Source: Balneolaceae bacterium
GTDB lineage: Bacteria > Bacteroidota > Rhodothermia > Balneolales > Balneolaceae
NCBI GenBank assembly: GCA_017640665.1
Contig: JAEPQE010000002.1
Span: 744,001-808,000, forward strand
Reading direction: 5' to 3'
Length of the DNA: 64,000 nucleotides
Below the pieces are notes generated by a model. The model ran no database searches. It had not been told where the DNA came from and saw only the letters and a program-made list of their open reading frames with translations. Made by a program: the position numbers and the translations under genes. Below are positions 56,934 to 64,000 of the stretch, in pieces. Position 1 is the first letter of the stretch. Every line of letters begins with the position of its first letter.

Positions 56934-57558
56934 TTAAAGGCACAAATTTAAAATTAGCGAGTTCTTCCTGTTCATACTCCGTTTCTGAAACACGGGTAAT
57001 TTTTAGCATCATCTGTTTCTTATCATCTCCAACCGGAATCACTAACCGACCGCCAATCGTTAATTGATTGATTAAATCCTGGGGGACTACGGGCGCTCCG
57101 GCGGTTACAACAATTCCATCATAAGGTGCATAGGTTGACCAACCTAACGTGCCATCACCTGCTTTTAACATCGCTTTATAACCCTGGGCCCGGAGTGCTT
57201 CCTTTGCCCGATGATAGAGTTCATTATGACGCTCTACACTATAAACGGTAGCTCCCATCTCGCAAAGCACCATACACTGATAACTTGAGCCCGTACCGAT
57301 TTCCAAAATTTTATCTCCGGGTTGAATTTCAAGAAGTTCCGTTTGACGGGCTACTGTATAAGGTTGAGAAATAGTTTGTCCCATTCCTATTGGTAAGGCG
57401 GTATCGTTGTACGCCTTTGAATGAAGCGCAGTATCGATCAAAATATGCCTCGGAATTTTCCCAATGGCCATGAGTACTTTTTCCTCCTGAATCCCTTTCT
57501 CCCGTAGTTCTTCTACCAGTTTTTTACGTGGGCGGGCAAATCGTCGATCGTCAATCAA
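56908..57558 (-). CDS. pcm: Protein-L-isoaspartate O-methyltransferase
   Basis: The 216-residue protein has the Pcm pattern: PRHILIDTALHSKAYNDTAL, GMGQTISQPYTVARQTELL, KILEIGTGSSYQCMVLCEMG for SAM, and YDGIVVTAGAPVVPQDLINQ. It methylates abnormal isoaspartyl residues so that they can be repaired. The start is TTG 57558; an in-frame TAA lies 6 nt upstream, and no ATG is available. It is first in a run with DUF368 and DUF1835 genes. Confidence 0.95.
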   Translation of the reverse strand: MIDDRRFARPRKKLVEELREKGIQEEKVLMAIGKIPRHILIDTALHSKAYNDTALPIGMGQTISQPYTVARQTELLEIQPGDKILEIGTGSSYQCMVLCEMGATVYSVERHNELYHRAKEALRAQGYKAMLKAGDGTLGWSTYAPYDGIVVTAGAPVVPQDLINQLTIGGRLVIPVGDDKKQMMLKITRVSETEYEQEELANFKFVPLIGEKGWDN

Positions 57559-57710
57559 AGTTTAAATTATTGATGTTAAAAGGTGACCAAGTATAGCCAT
57601 TTACGACCAAAATTTGGGTTAATAATTTGTTTATTTAATCCGGTTCTAAATTTCTACATGGTGTAGTAAATAGAATTCCCCTCACCTATCTTCTTGCTAG
57701 TCCTACTGCT

Positions 57711-58454
57711 ATGGAATTTCTGGAATCGACTACATTTAAAGTCTTTATCTACGCACTAATAACTGCATTAGCTACCGGAATAGGTGCGATTCCTTTCTTT
57801 TTTATCAAAAAGATTTCGGATTCTTTTCTGGGTAAAGCGAATGCAATTGCTGCGGGGCTCATGCTTTCAGCCAGCTACAATCTCATTTTTGAGGGATATC
57901 GGGAAGATGAGATAATGACACTTCTTGGGATGATCTCCGGAGTAGCTTTTGTGATTCTGGCCGATAAATGGATGAACAGAACCTTTGATATGGAAGTAAA
58001 GGATTTGGTAGGTGCGGGCAGTAAAAAAATGCTCCTCTTTCTGGGAATTATGACGATTCACTCTTTTGCAGAAGGGGTTAGTGTTGGTGTCTCGTTTGCA
58101 AATACACTGGAATTCGGCGTTTTCATAGCTATCGCAATTGCTGTTCATAATATACCGGAAGGGTTGGCCATCAGTTTAGTGATGGTTCCTAAAGGAACTT
58201 CTCCGATCAAAGCTGTTGGTTGGAGTATTTTTTCCAGCCTTCCTCAACCATTAATGGCTATCCCCGCTTTTCTTTTTGTGGATACCTTCCGGGAATACCT
58301 TCCTCTTGGGTTAGGTCTTGCCGCCGGTGCCATGATATGGATGGTTTTTGCTGAACTGATACCTGAAGCCCTTGAAAAATGTGAAGCGCATAAAATTGGC
58401 TTCTGGGTGACAGTTGCTATTTTAGGAATGAGTGCCTTTCAAGTGTTGATGTAA
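57711..58454 (+). CDS. ZIP-family metal transporter (GufA-like)
   Basis: The 247-residue protein has eight predicted membrane segments and the metal-site helices of ZIP transporters: HSFAEGVSVGVSF (helix IV, H-S-x-x-E-G) and AVHNIPEGLAISLVM (helix V, H-N-I-P-E-G). The final helices carry MVFAELIPEALE. It imports zinc or another divalent metal into the cytoplasm. It stands alone on the forward strand. Confidence 0.93.
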   Translation: MEFLESTTFKVFIYALITALATGIGAIPFFFIKKISDSFLGKANAIAAGLMLSASYNLIFEGYREDEIMTLLGMISGVAFVILADKWMNRTFDMEVKDLVGAGSKKMLLFLGIMTIHSFAEGVSVGVSFANTLEFGVFIAIAIAVHNIPEGLAISLVMVPKGTSPIKAVGWSIFSSLPQPLMAIPAFLFVDTFREYLPLGLGLAAGAMIWMVFAELIPEALEKCEAHKIGFWVTVAILGMSAFQVLM

Positions 58455-58529
58455 ATATTTTTTTACAAGCCAATAGAACTAAAAGCGGTAATTTTTGTTT
58501 TCGGAAAAAAATAAATCTACTAAGACGCT

Positions 58530-59804
58530 TTGCTCAAAAAAATACTTCCTCTTCTTTTATTCCTCATTACAATTTCAACCTCTGCTTTTAGTCAATCCTC
58601 CAACGAAACCATTACGGTATTTTTAGATTGCAGAGGCTGTGATGAACGTTTTATTCAGACTGAAATCGGATTTGTCTCTTTTGTTCGGGATCAGGCTGAT
58701 GCTGAAGTTCATATTTTTATTGTAAGACAATTTACTGGAAGTGGTGGGCAGGAATATACCATTGAATTTATAGGCCAAGGAGAGCTAGACGATCAACAGG
58801 AAATACTCACTTTTGTATCTCCTGAATCAGATACCGAAGAAGAGCGCCGGAATAAACTTGTAAGCCATATTAAATTAGGGCTGGTTGGCTATTTAGTAGA
58901 TACCAATATATTTGGCCGATTATCTGTGTCTTTTGATCAGAATCTAATTATTGAACCAACAGAAGCCCCGGAGAATGACCCCTGGAATAGATGGTTATTT
59001 GAAGTAGGTGGTAATACAAATTTTAATGGTGAAGAGAGTAGAAAATTTCTAAATCTAAACGGATACACAAGAGCCCGAAGAATTACAGAGAATTGGAAAA
59101 CTGATTTCAGGTATCGCCATAATTACAACCGAAGAACTTTTGTAACTACAGAAGAACAGGAAATTGCACCCGGTGATACCGCCGATGTTGAAGTTACAGA
59201 AGTGTTTACAGTAGAAAGTCAGAACTTGTTTGGATTGGTAGCAAAAAGCTTAGGGCCTCACTGGTCGGCAGGTTTTTATACTTCTGTACGTTCTTCTACA
59301 CAAGATAATATTGATTTCCGTTTTGGAATAGCTCCCACCATAGAGTATAGTTTATTCCCCTACTCCGAGTTTACCAGAAGAGAAGTGACTTTCAGATATG
59401 GAATTACGATGGCCGCTCTTAACTACACAGAAACAACCATCTTTGGTGAAACAGAAGAGCTGTTATTTCAACAGGAACTAAATATTAACACAGAATTCAC
59501 CCAGCCATGGGGTGGAATCGAGGGTGGTATAAGCGCAGAAACTTATTTACATGATTTCTCAAAAAATAACCTTCGATTTGATGCCGAAATAAATATGCGG
59601 GTTTTCAGAGGACTCTCTGTATTTATTTCCGGTAGATATTCCCTCATCAATGATCAATTGTCACTTCCTGCGGGAGACTCATCAGATGAAGATGTACTTT
59701 TAAACCTTAGAAACCAAGCTACATCCTACAGTTTCGGAGGTAGCATTGGCTTAGAATTTACTTTTGGTTCAATTTATAACAATGTGATTAATCCAAGGCT
59801 TTAA
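58530..59804 (+). CDS. Uncharacterised outer-membrane beta-barrel protein
   Basis: The 424-residue product starts at TTG 58530 (in-frame TAA 9 nt before, no ATG available) with a signal peptide (LLLFLITISTSAFSQ). Residues ~25-85 are a small alpha/beta domain with two close cysteines (VFLDCRGCDERFIQTEIGFV, then RDQADAEVHIFIVRQ and GGQEYTIEFIG). From residue ~150 the sequence has alternating polar and hydrophobic strands, ending FTFGSIYNNVINPRL, typical of outer-membrane barrels. The pattern recalls an uncharacterised family in several environmental phyla. Function unknown; assembly into the outer membrane is likely. Confidence 0.78.
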   Translation: MLKKILPLLLFLITISTSAFSQSSNETITVFLDCRGCDERFIQTEIGFVSFVRDQADAEVHIFIVRQFTGSGGQEYTIEFIGQGELDDQQEILTFVSPESDTEEERRNKLVSHIKLGLVGYLVDTNIFGRLSVSFDQNLIIEPTEAPENDPWNRWLFEVGGNTNFNGEESRKFLNLNGYTRARRITENWKTDFRYRHNYNRRTFVTTEEQEIAPGDTADVEVTEVFTVESQNLFGLVAKSLGPHWSAGFYTSVRSSTQDNIDFRFGIAPTIEYSLFPYSEFTRREVTFRYGITMAALNYTETTIFGETEELLFQQELNINTEFTQPWGGIEGGISAETYLHDFSKNNLRFDAEINMRVFRGLSVFISGRYSLINDQLSLPAGDSSDEDVLLNLRNQATSYSFGGSIGLEFTFGSIYNNVINPRL

Positions 59805-59806
59805 GG

Positions 59807-60697
59807 TTAGCCAGCCTGGTTTTCAGATAGCATTGTATCTAATTTCTCTCCGCCTCTGATACCAAAATCCAGAGTTCTGATTGGAAATGGAATCATAATA
59901 TCGTTTTCATCAAAGGCTTTTTTAATTGCTACTATTGCTTTACTTCTCGCCCCCCAGAAATCAGGATTTTCTTTAAAATTCACCCAAAATCTAACAACGA
60001 AATTAATTGAGCTACCTCCAAATTCTTCATAGAAAAATTCGACATCCTTATCTGATTTTTCTTGTACTGAGTTAATTGCTTCGATTGCAACATTCTCTAC
60101 TTTTTCAAGATCATCTCCATATGAAACTCCACATTGAAAATCTATTCTTCGTTCGTTGGTTTTGGTAAAATTCATAAATGGGTTTTCGTAAATCTCTTTA
60201 TTAGGGATATAAACAATCTGACCTTGAGGAGTTTTGATCATTGTGTTTCTAAGATTCAATTTCTGAACCGTACCGTAATAGTCATTAGTCTCAATAATAT
60301 CCCCGATACCAAAAGGATGCCTGATTGATAAAAGAATTCCTGAAATGAAATTTGCGGCTATGTCCTGAAAAGCAAAACCAAGAGCCAGGCCTATTATACC
60401 TGCTCCAGCTAAGAGGCTTGTTACCGTACCGTCAAGATTTAAAATGCCAAGAGCTACAAATGTACCGGCGCCCAAAATAGATACCCCAATTACTGTTTGT
60501 GCCAGCCCTACAACAGTTTTATTGCTTGTGGTTTTAAGAAGAATTTTACCTGTATACTTTTTTACTACTTTTGAGATTACATAGAATAAAGTTATAACGA
60601 GTAATGCGATAGCCAGGTTTGGCAGCATTTCAACTGCTGTATTAAGCCATACTTCAAGTTTTTCAGTTACTAATTTATACGCTTCCTGTACTTCCAT
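59807..60697 (-). CDS. mscS: Small-conductance mechanosensitive channel, MscS family
   Basis: The 296-residue protein has three membrane segments and the pore helix GAGIIGLALGFAFQDIAANF, followed by FGIGDIIETNDYYGTVQKLN and the cage domain with VYIPNKEIYENPF. It opens under membrane tension to release solutes in osmotic downshock. It sits alone on the reverse strand, convergent with the outer-membrane protein gene two bases away. Confidence 0.95.
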   Translation of the reverse strand: MEVQEAYKLVTEKLEVWLNTAVEMLPNLAIALLVITLFYVISKVVKKYTGKILLKTTSNKTVVGLAQTVIGVSILGAGTFVALGILNLDGTVTSLLAGAGIIGLALGFAFQDIAANFISGILLSIRHPFGIGDIIETNDYYGTVQKLNLRNTMIKTPQGQIVYIPNKEIYENPFMNFTKTNERRIDFQCGVSYGDDLEKVENVAIEAINSVQEKSDKDVEFFYEEFGGSSINFVVRFWVNFKENPDFWGARSKAIVAIKKAFDENDIMIPFPIRTLDFGIRGGEKLDTMLSENQAG

Positions 60698-60780
60698 AGA
60701 TAATTTTTTCTGATTAATATTACTATTCTGAGGTCCTCAGGGCTTAATTTGTTCCGAAAAATAATAGTATCGAAATTAAT

Positions 60781-60840
60781 ATTTAACCATGCGGTTGAAT
60801 ATTAATTTATCCTTCTCTATACTTAACCAATCAGTTAAAT
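60781..60840. promoter_or_regulatory. Tandem operator of two 20-bp dyads
   Basis: ATTTAACC-ATGC-GGTTGAAT (60781-60800) and ACTTAACC-AATC-AGTTAAAT (60821-60840) are similar imperfect palindromes, consensus ATTTAACCNNNNGGTTAAAT, with centres exactly 40 bp apart. The second ends 5 nt before the ArsR-family start. The spacing of about four helical turns suggests cooperative binding. Confidence 0.72.
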
Positions 60841-60845
60841 ACTTT

Positions 60846-61160
60846 ATGCTTGATTCAACTTTATACGCTTTATCGGATTCTACCCGACGCTCAATTCTGC
60901 TTTCATTAGCAGAAAAAGAACAGACGGTTAATGAAATAGCAAAACCCTATGAAATGTCTTTAGCAGCTGTATCTAAACATTTAAAAGTGTTAGAAAAGGC
61001 GAATTTAATTACAAAAACTAAAGAAGGCAGAACCATAACATGCAAAATGAACTATGGTCCTCTAACCGAAGTAGAAGCTCTAATTAATGAATACAAACAT
61101 TTCTGGGAATCACGTTTAACTGAGCTCCAACAATTTATAGAACAATCAAAAAAGGATTAA
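60846..61160 (+). CDS. ArsR-family transcriptional regulator
   Basis: ATG 60846 gives 104 residues beginning MLDSTLYALSDSTRRSILLSL; an upstream ATG at 60789 would place the first operator dyad inside the gene. The winged helix has VNEIAKPYEMSLAAVSKHLK as the recognition region and NLITKTKEGRTITC as the wing. It lacks the CxC metal motif of metal-sensing ArsR proteins, fitting the SRPBCC-paired subgroup that responds to other signals. It is followed after 3 nt by an SRPBCC gene and probably represses both. Confidence 0.92.
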   Translation: MLDSTLYALSDSTRRSILLSLAEKEQTVNEIAKPYEMSLAAVSKHLKVLEKANLITKTKEGRTITCKMNYGPLTEVEALINEYKHFWESRLTELQQFIEQSKKD

Positions 61161-61163
61161 ATC

Positions 61164-61589
61164 ATGAGCCAATCTAACGAACATGCCCTGGAAGTTTCAA
61201 AAATAATTGATGCTGATAAAGCTTCCATTTTTAAAGCATTGACCGATAATAACATCATGGAAAAGTGGTTTTTTGCAGGTCCTGATGGCTGGAGTGCAAC
61301 TGTGGAAGCAGACGTTAAAACCGGAGGTTCATATAAAATTGACATGCATAGTCAAGAAGAAACATACAGTCATCATGGAGAATACAAAGAAGTAATCGAC
61401 AATGAGAAAATTGTATTTACCTGGAACTCACAGGCAGTATCTGACACAGTGGTAACCATTACATTAACCGATGTTGAAGGAGGTATTGAAGTAAAACTTG
61501 TTCACGACTTTATGCCAAACGAAGAAATGAAGACTAACCATACCAATGGGTGGACTGCTATTCTGGATAGATTAGCGGCGAATATATAG
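61164..61589 (+). CDS. SRPBCC/AHSA1-domain protein
   Basis: The 141-residue protein is an AHSA1-like START-fold protein: VSKIIDADKASIFKALTDNN, MEKWFFAGPDGWSATVEADV and GGSYKIDMHSQEE, ending HTNGWTAILDRLAAN. This fold makes a hydrophobic cavity and often pairs with ArsR-family regulators in one operon. The ligand is not known. It is translationally close to the regulator (3 nt) and is followed by a terminator hairpin. Confidence 0.92.
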   Translation: MSQSNEHALEVSKIIDADKASIFKALTDNNIMEKWFFAGPDGWSATVEADVKTGGSYKIDMHSQEETYSHHGEYKEVIDNEKIVFTWNSQAVSDTVVTITLTDVEGGIEVKLVHDFMPNEEMKTNHTNGWTAILDRLAANI

Positions 61590-61602
61590 CTGTTCTCCTT
61601 TT

Positions 61603-61633
61603 GAATTGAGCCGAACTAAAATCGGTTCAATTC
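61603..61633 (+). terminator. Terminator-like hairpin after the ArsR-SRPBCC operon
   Basis: GAATTGAGCCGA (61603-61614) pairs with TCGGTTCAATTC (61622-61633) over 12 positions with one G-U pair, loop ACTAAAA, then TCACTTTTCT. It begins 13 nt after the SRPBCC stop. Confidence 0.7.
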
Positions 61634-61720
61634 TCACTTTTCTATAACATCGCTTTTTTTCGAACGAAGCTTAATGGATGATTGGTTAACTTTAAGTAAC
61701 AATTAATCAAAAAAATTTTC

Positions 61721-62347
61721 ATGAAAGTTTGGTCATCTATTATTTTAAGTTTCTTTTTAGTGTTATTTATTTCATCGAGTTCTTTCTCACAGTCTGTCCC
61801 TGATTCCCCAACCAAGGTAAATCCGATTTTAGTGAATTCAACAATTCCGGATGTTGCTGTCAAAAATATTGAGGGAGAAACTATTCCCTTAAAAAATATA
61901 GTAGCAGAGAAACCTACTGTACTCATGTTTTATAGAGGTGGCTGGTGTCCTTATTGCAGCCGACACATGGCCGAGCTTCAACAAATTGAAGATCAAATTG
62001 TAGAAATGGGTTACCAGATTCTGGCAGTGAGTGTAGACCGGCCAGAAGTGATAAAAGAAACACTATCTGATATCGAACTTTCCTATACCCTGCTGTCTGA
62101 TAGTCCTGCCGATGTTATGAAAGCCTTTGGCATCGCCTATCGAGTGGATGATAAAACCGTTGAACGATACAAATCCGTTGGTATTGATTTCGAGAAGAAT
62201 ACCGGATACGATCATCATATACTTCCTGCACCAGCTGTATTTATTATTAATCAGGAAGGAATTGTAAAATTCCAGTATGTAAATCCTGACTATAAGCAGC
62301 GGATAAATGGTGATGTATTACTTGCAGCGGCAAAGGCGTATTTGTAG
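61721..62347 (+). CDS. Exported AhpC/TSA-type thioredoxin-fold protein
   Basis: The 208-residue protein has a signal peptide (IILSFFLVLFISSSSFSQ) and a redoxin fold with the active site YRGGWCPYCSRHM (CPYC at about residues 76-79 of the full chain), then VSVDRPEVIKETL and PAPAVFIINQEGIV. The CxxC pair rather than a lone peroxidatic Cys points to a thiol-disulfide or peroxidase role in the periplasm. The substrate is unknown. It is a single gene with its own upstream spacer. Confidence 0.88.
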   Translation: MKVWSSIILSFFLVLFISSSSFSQSVPDSPTKVNPILVNSTIPDVAVKNIEGETIPLKNIVAEKPTVLMFYRGGWCPYCSRHMAELQQIEDQIVEMGYQILAVSVDRPEVIKETLSDIELSYTLLSDSPADVMKAFGIAYRVDDKTVERYKSVGIDFEKNTGYDHHILPAPAVFIINQEGIVKFQYVNPDYKQRINGDVLLAAAKAYL

Positions 62348-62397
62348 TCACTCGCCGGGTGGTCGTTGGTTATTTGTCTTTGTATCTTTGATGCATC

Positions 62398-63510
62398 ATG
62401 ACAGACACATCTATTCCTCAAAAAACCGATTTAAAATCACTCACTAAAGACGAACTACTGGCTTTTTGTAAAGAGCTTGGCTTACCTCGTTTCAGGGCCG
62501 ATCAAATCTTTCAATGGCTGTATCAAAAAGGAGTTTCTTCTTTTGAAGAGATGACAAATCTCTCTAAAGATTTACGTTCAAAACTGGATAAGGTAGCAAC
62601 CATCAATCGAATTACTATTGCGAATCAACAGGAATCCAAAGATGGAACCATCAAGTTTCTGTTCAAGCTCAATGATGAGGATAAGGATTATAAAGTTGAG
62701 GCGGTTATGATCCCAGATTTCTACCCTGATGGTGTTCCCAAACGACTTACTGTTTGTGTTTCTTCCCAGGTCGGATGTGTGTTTGGTTGCTCATTTTGTG
62801 CTACAGGAAAAATGGGGTTCTTCAGAAATCTGAGTCATGGCGAAGTAGTGGATCAGGTTCAATACATCAATTCCTTGACCGAAGAAAAGTACGATAAGAA
62901 GATCACCAACATTGTGTATATGGGGATGGGCGAACCGCTTCATAATTATAAGACGGTGGTTAATTCGGCTTCCATTATTTCTGATCCTTTGAGTATTGAG
63001 CTTTCCCCAAAAAGGATCACAGTTTCTACTGTTGGACTTACCAAACAGATTAAACAACTTGCCGATGATAAAGAACCGTTTAATCTTGCCATTTCACTTC
63101 ATGCCCCTAGTGATGAAAAGCGGGATAAAATCATGCCCATTAATAGCTCTATGAATCTGGATAGTTTGGAGGAAGCCGTTCGGTATTATCATCGAAAAAC
63201 AGAACGTCCGCTCACTTATGAATACCTACTCTTTGATGATTTTAATGACACTTATGACGATGCCAGAAATTTAGCCCAAATTGTTAAATGGGCTCCCAGC
63301 AAGGTTAATATCATTATGTACAACAATGTGGCTGGCGTAGAATTACAACGAGCACGAGAAGAACGATTGGATGCTTTTCTGAAAGCTCTCATCAAAAATG
63401 ATGTAAGAGCAACGGTACGCCGAAGTCGTGGAGATGATATTGATGCAGGATGTGGTCAGCTTGCAATTCGGGAAGGCGCTCCGAAGGGGAAAACAATTGC
63501 TAAGGCGTAA
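62398..63510 (+). CDS. rlmN: 23S rRNA/tRNA A2503/A37 C2-methyltransferase RlmN
   Basis: The 370-residue radical-SAM protein has the iron-sulfur motif CVFGCSFCATGKMGF (CxxxCxxC), GMGEPLHNY, and the resolving and methyl-carrying cysteines near IEL and GCGQLA at the end. It methylates C2 of A2503 in 23S rRNA and A37 in some tRNAs, using two SAM molecules. The length matches the family. Stands alone after the redoxin gene (50 nt). Confidence 0.96.
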   Translation: MTDTSIPQKTDLKSLTKDELLAFCKELGLPRFRADQIFQWLYQKGVSSFEEMTNLSKDLRSKLDKVATINRITIANQQESKDGTIKFLFKLNDEDKDYKVEAVMIPDFYPDGVPKRLTVCVSSQVGCVFGCSFCATGKMGFFRNLSHGEVVDQVQYINSLTEEKYDKKITNIVYMGMGEPLHNYKTVVNSASIISDPLSIELSPKRITVSTVGLTKQIKQLADDKEPFNLAISLHAPSDEKRDKIMPINSSMNLDSLEEAVRYYHRKTERPLTYEYLLFDDFNDTYDDARNLAQIVKWAPSKVNIIMYNNVAGVELQRAREERLDAFLKALIKNDVRATVRRSRGDDIDAGCGQLAIREGAPKGKTIAKA

Positions 63511-63529
63511 TTAGGAATATTGAATATAG

Positions 63530-63576
63530 AATCAGGAATAAGGTTTGATGTGAAATCATAATCCCTATTCCTGATT
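63530..63576. repeat. AT-rich inverted repeat between rlmN and the phosphatase gene
   Basis: AATCAGGAATA (63530-63540) and TATTCCTGATT (63566-63576) are perfect 11-bp arms with a 25-nt loop. It lies between convergent genes and may act as a bidirectional terminator, but lacks a strong T-run. Confidence 0.5.
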
Positions 63577-63609
63577 GAACTATTACAAACTCCCTTAATC
63601 AAAATCCGA

Positions 63610-64000
63610 CTAATCCCAGGAGCCATACATAGCATTAGGCAAAATCAGGATATCTTTTCCTTGCCTTTTCAAAAATGCTTCATAGTTAACATTCTCCTGA
63701 GTCGTTTTAGCAAAGTCTTTGATGTTGTCACCAACCTCCATAACCAGAATAAACTTTGTATTCCAAGAAGATTTTGCTCCAGGAAACTCCGCCCAACAAC
63801 TTTCACCCTCTCCATTTAAAATGTTTTGACGACGTAAATCTTTATCATTTACTATGCCACTTTTCCCAACAGCATCAATGTCTTCTTTCGAACGACCAAT
63901 GAGACAAGTATTTGTACGGGTTATTGGCAACCCTAATTTCTCAAGGTTATTCCAGGTATGTTGATCTAATGTACGATCCCGGTTTGTAATCAAGACAATT
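63610..64000 (-). CDS. HAD-family acid phosphatase, 5'-nucleotidase e(P4)-like (5' end outside window)
   Basis: Only the C-terminal ~130 residues are in the window; the frame stays open to base 64000. IVLITNRDRTLDQHTWNNLE holds the second HAD motif (T-N-R), KDLRRQ a likely motif III lysine region, and VMEVGDNIKDF the final motif with acidic metal ligands, followed by ILPNAMYGSWD, typical of class C/lipoprotein e(P4) phosphatases. These outer-membrane lipoproteins remove phosphate from nucleotides. The signal and first catalytic aspartates lie outside the window. Confidence 0.82.
   Translation of the reverse strand, partial: IVLITNRDRTLDQHTWNNLEKLGLPITRTNTCLIGRSKEDIDAVGKSGIVNDKDLRRQNILNGEGESCWAEFPGAKSSWNTKFILVMEVGDNIKDFAKTTQENVNYEAFLKRQGKDILILPNAMYGSWD

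Noticed and set aside
1-64000. CRISPR array, tRNA, rRNA, IS element or prophage
   Set aside because: No regularly spaced repeats, tRNA-like cloverleaf, transposase or phage genes were seen in any gap or frame.

Overview
The window reads as chromosomal DNA from a free-living, probably marine or halophilic member of the Balneolota (the Balneola, Gracilimonas, Rhodohalobacter group) or a close relative in the wider Bacteroidota/Rhodothermota assemblage. The reasons are the secretion-signal motif NYPNPFNPST at the C-termini of two large secreted proteins (type IX secretion), a hybrid two-component regulator with a propeller sensor, a ligase-associated exonuclease beside an ATP-dependent DNA ligase, many SpII lipoproteins, a DUF5777 barrel with YceI and cytochrome c, and moderately AT-rich DNA with few strong Shine-Dalgarno sequences and several TTG starts. 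The genus is an inference. No rRNA, tRNA, CRISPR array, prophage or insertion sequence was seen.

Layout. 0-4.1 kb: a truncated sulfide:quinone oxidoreductase-like flavoprotein, then a DNA repair pair (exonuclease and ligase) separated by a composite intergenic repeat. 4.2-8.7 kb: an RND efflux pair closed by a strong terminator. 8.8-13.9 kb: two coupled secreted proteins, one built on seven tandem repeats of about 67 residues and one FG-GAP-like protein with a type IX sorting domain. 13.9-24.3 kb: a HhH-GPD DNA glycosylase, two lipoproteins, NhaA, a CaCA antiporter, a GH20 hexosaminidase, and a MacB/FtsX-type permease with its PadR regulator. 24.4-29.0 kb: pyruvate:ferredoxin oxidoreductase and a DHOD-like flavoprotein.

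29.3-38.9 kb is the clearest functional unit: seven co-directional genes for the reductive pyrimidine pathway. An NCS1 transporter brings in the base; PreT/PreA reduce it; dihydropyrimidinase and beta-ureidopropionase open and hydrolyse it to beta-alanine; a class III aminotransferase and an MmsA-type CoA-acylating dehydrogenase carry the carbon to acetyl-CoA. The transporter has an unusual extra domain of about 110 residues in a loop predicted to face the periplasm.

39-50.8 kb: a DUF5777/YceI/cytochrome c set; an unusual alpha/beta-hydrolase, decayed-cyclase and AraC fusion; a small PID-type C-terminal-anchor protein; a large T9SS/LamG/FG-GAP protein; and, divergent from it, a hybrid two-component regulator. 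50.9-64 kb is mostly housekeeping: groESL, rsmA, a tandem universal stress protein, DUF1835, DUF368 (PopT-like), pcm, a ZIP transporter, an uncharacterised outer-membrane protein, MscS, an ArsR/SRPBCC pair with a tandem operator, a thioredoxin-fold lipid-exported protein, rlmN, and a truncated class C-type acid phosphatase.

Non-coding structure is informative: three hairpins downstream of reverse-strand genes share an 18-nt motif; three intergenic regions carry long AT-rich inverted repeats; and two small regulators (PadR, ArsR) have clear dyads just upstream. No stretch longer than 300 bases lacks a gene. I found no obvious new defence or mobile system; the best candidates for undescribed biology are the hydrolase-cyclase-AraC fusion, the NCS1 inserted domain, and the seven-repeat secreted protein.
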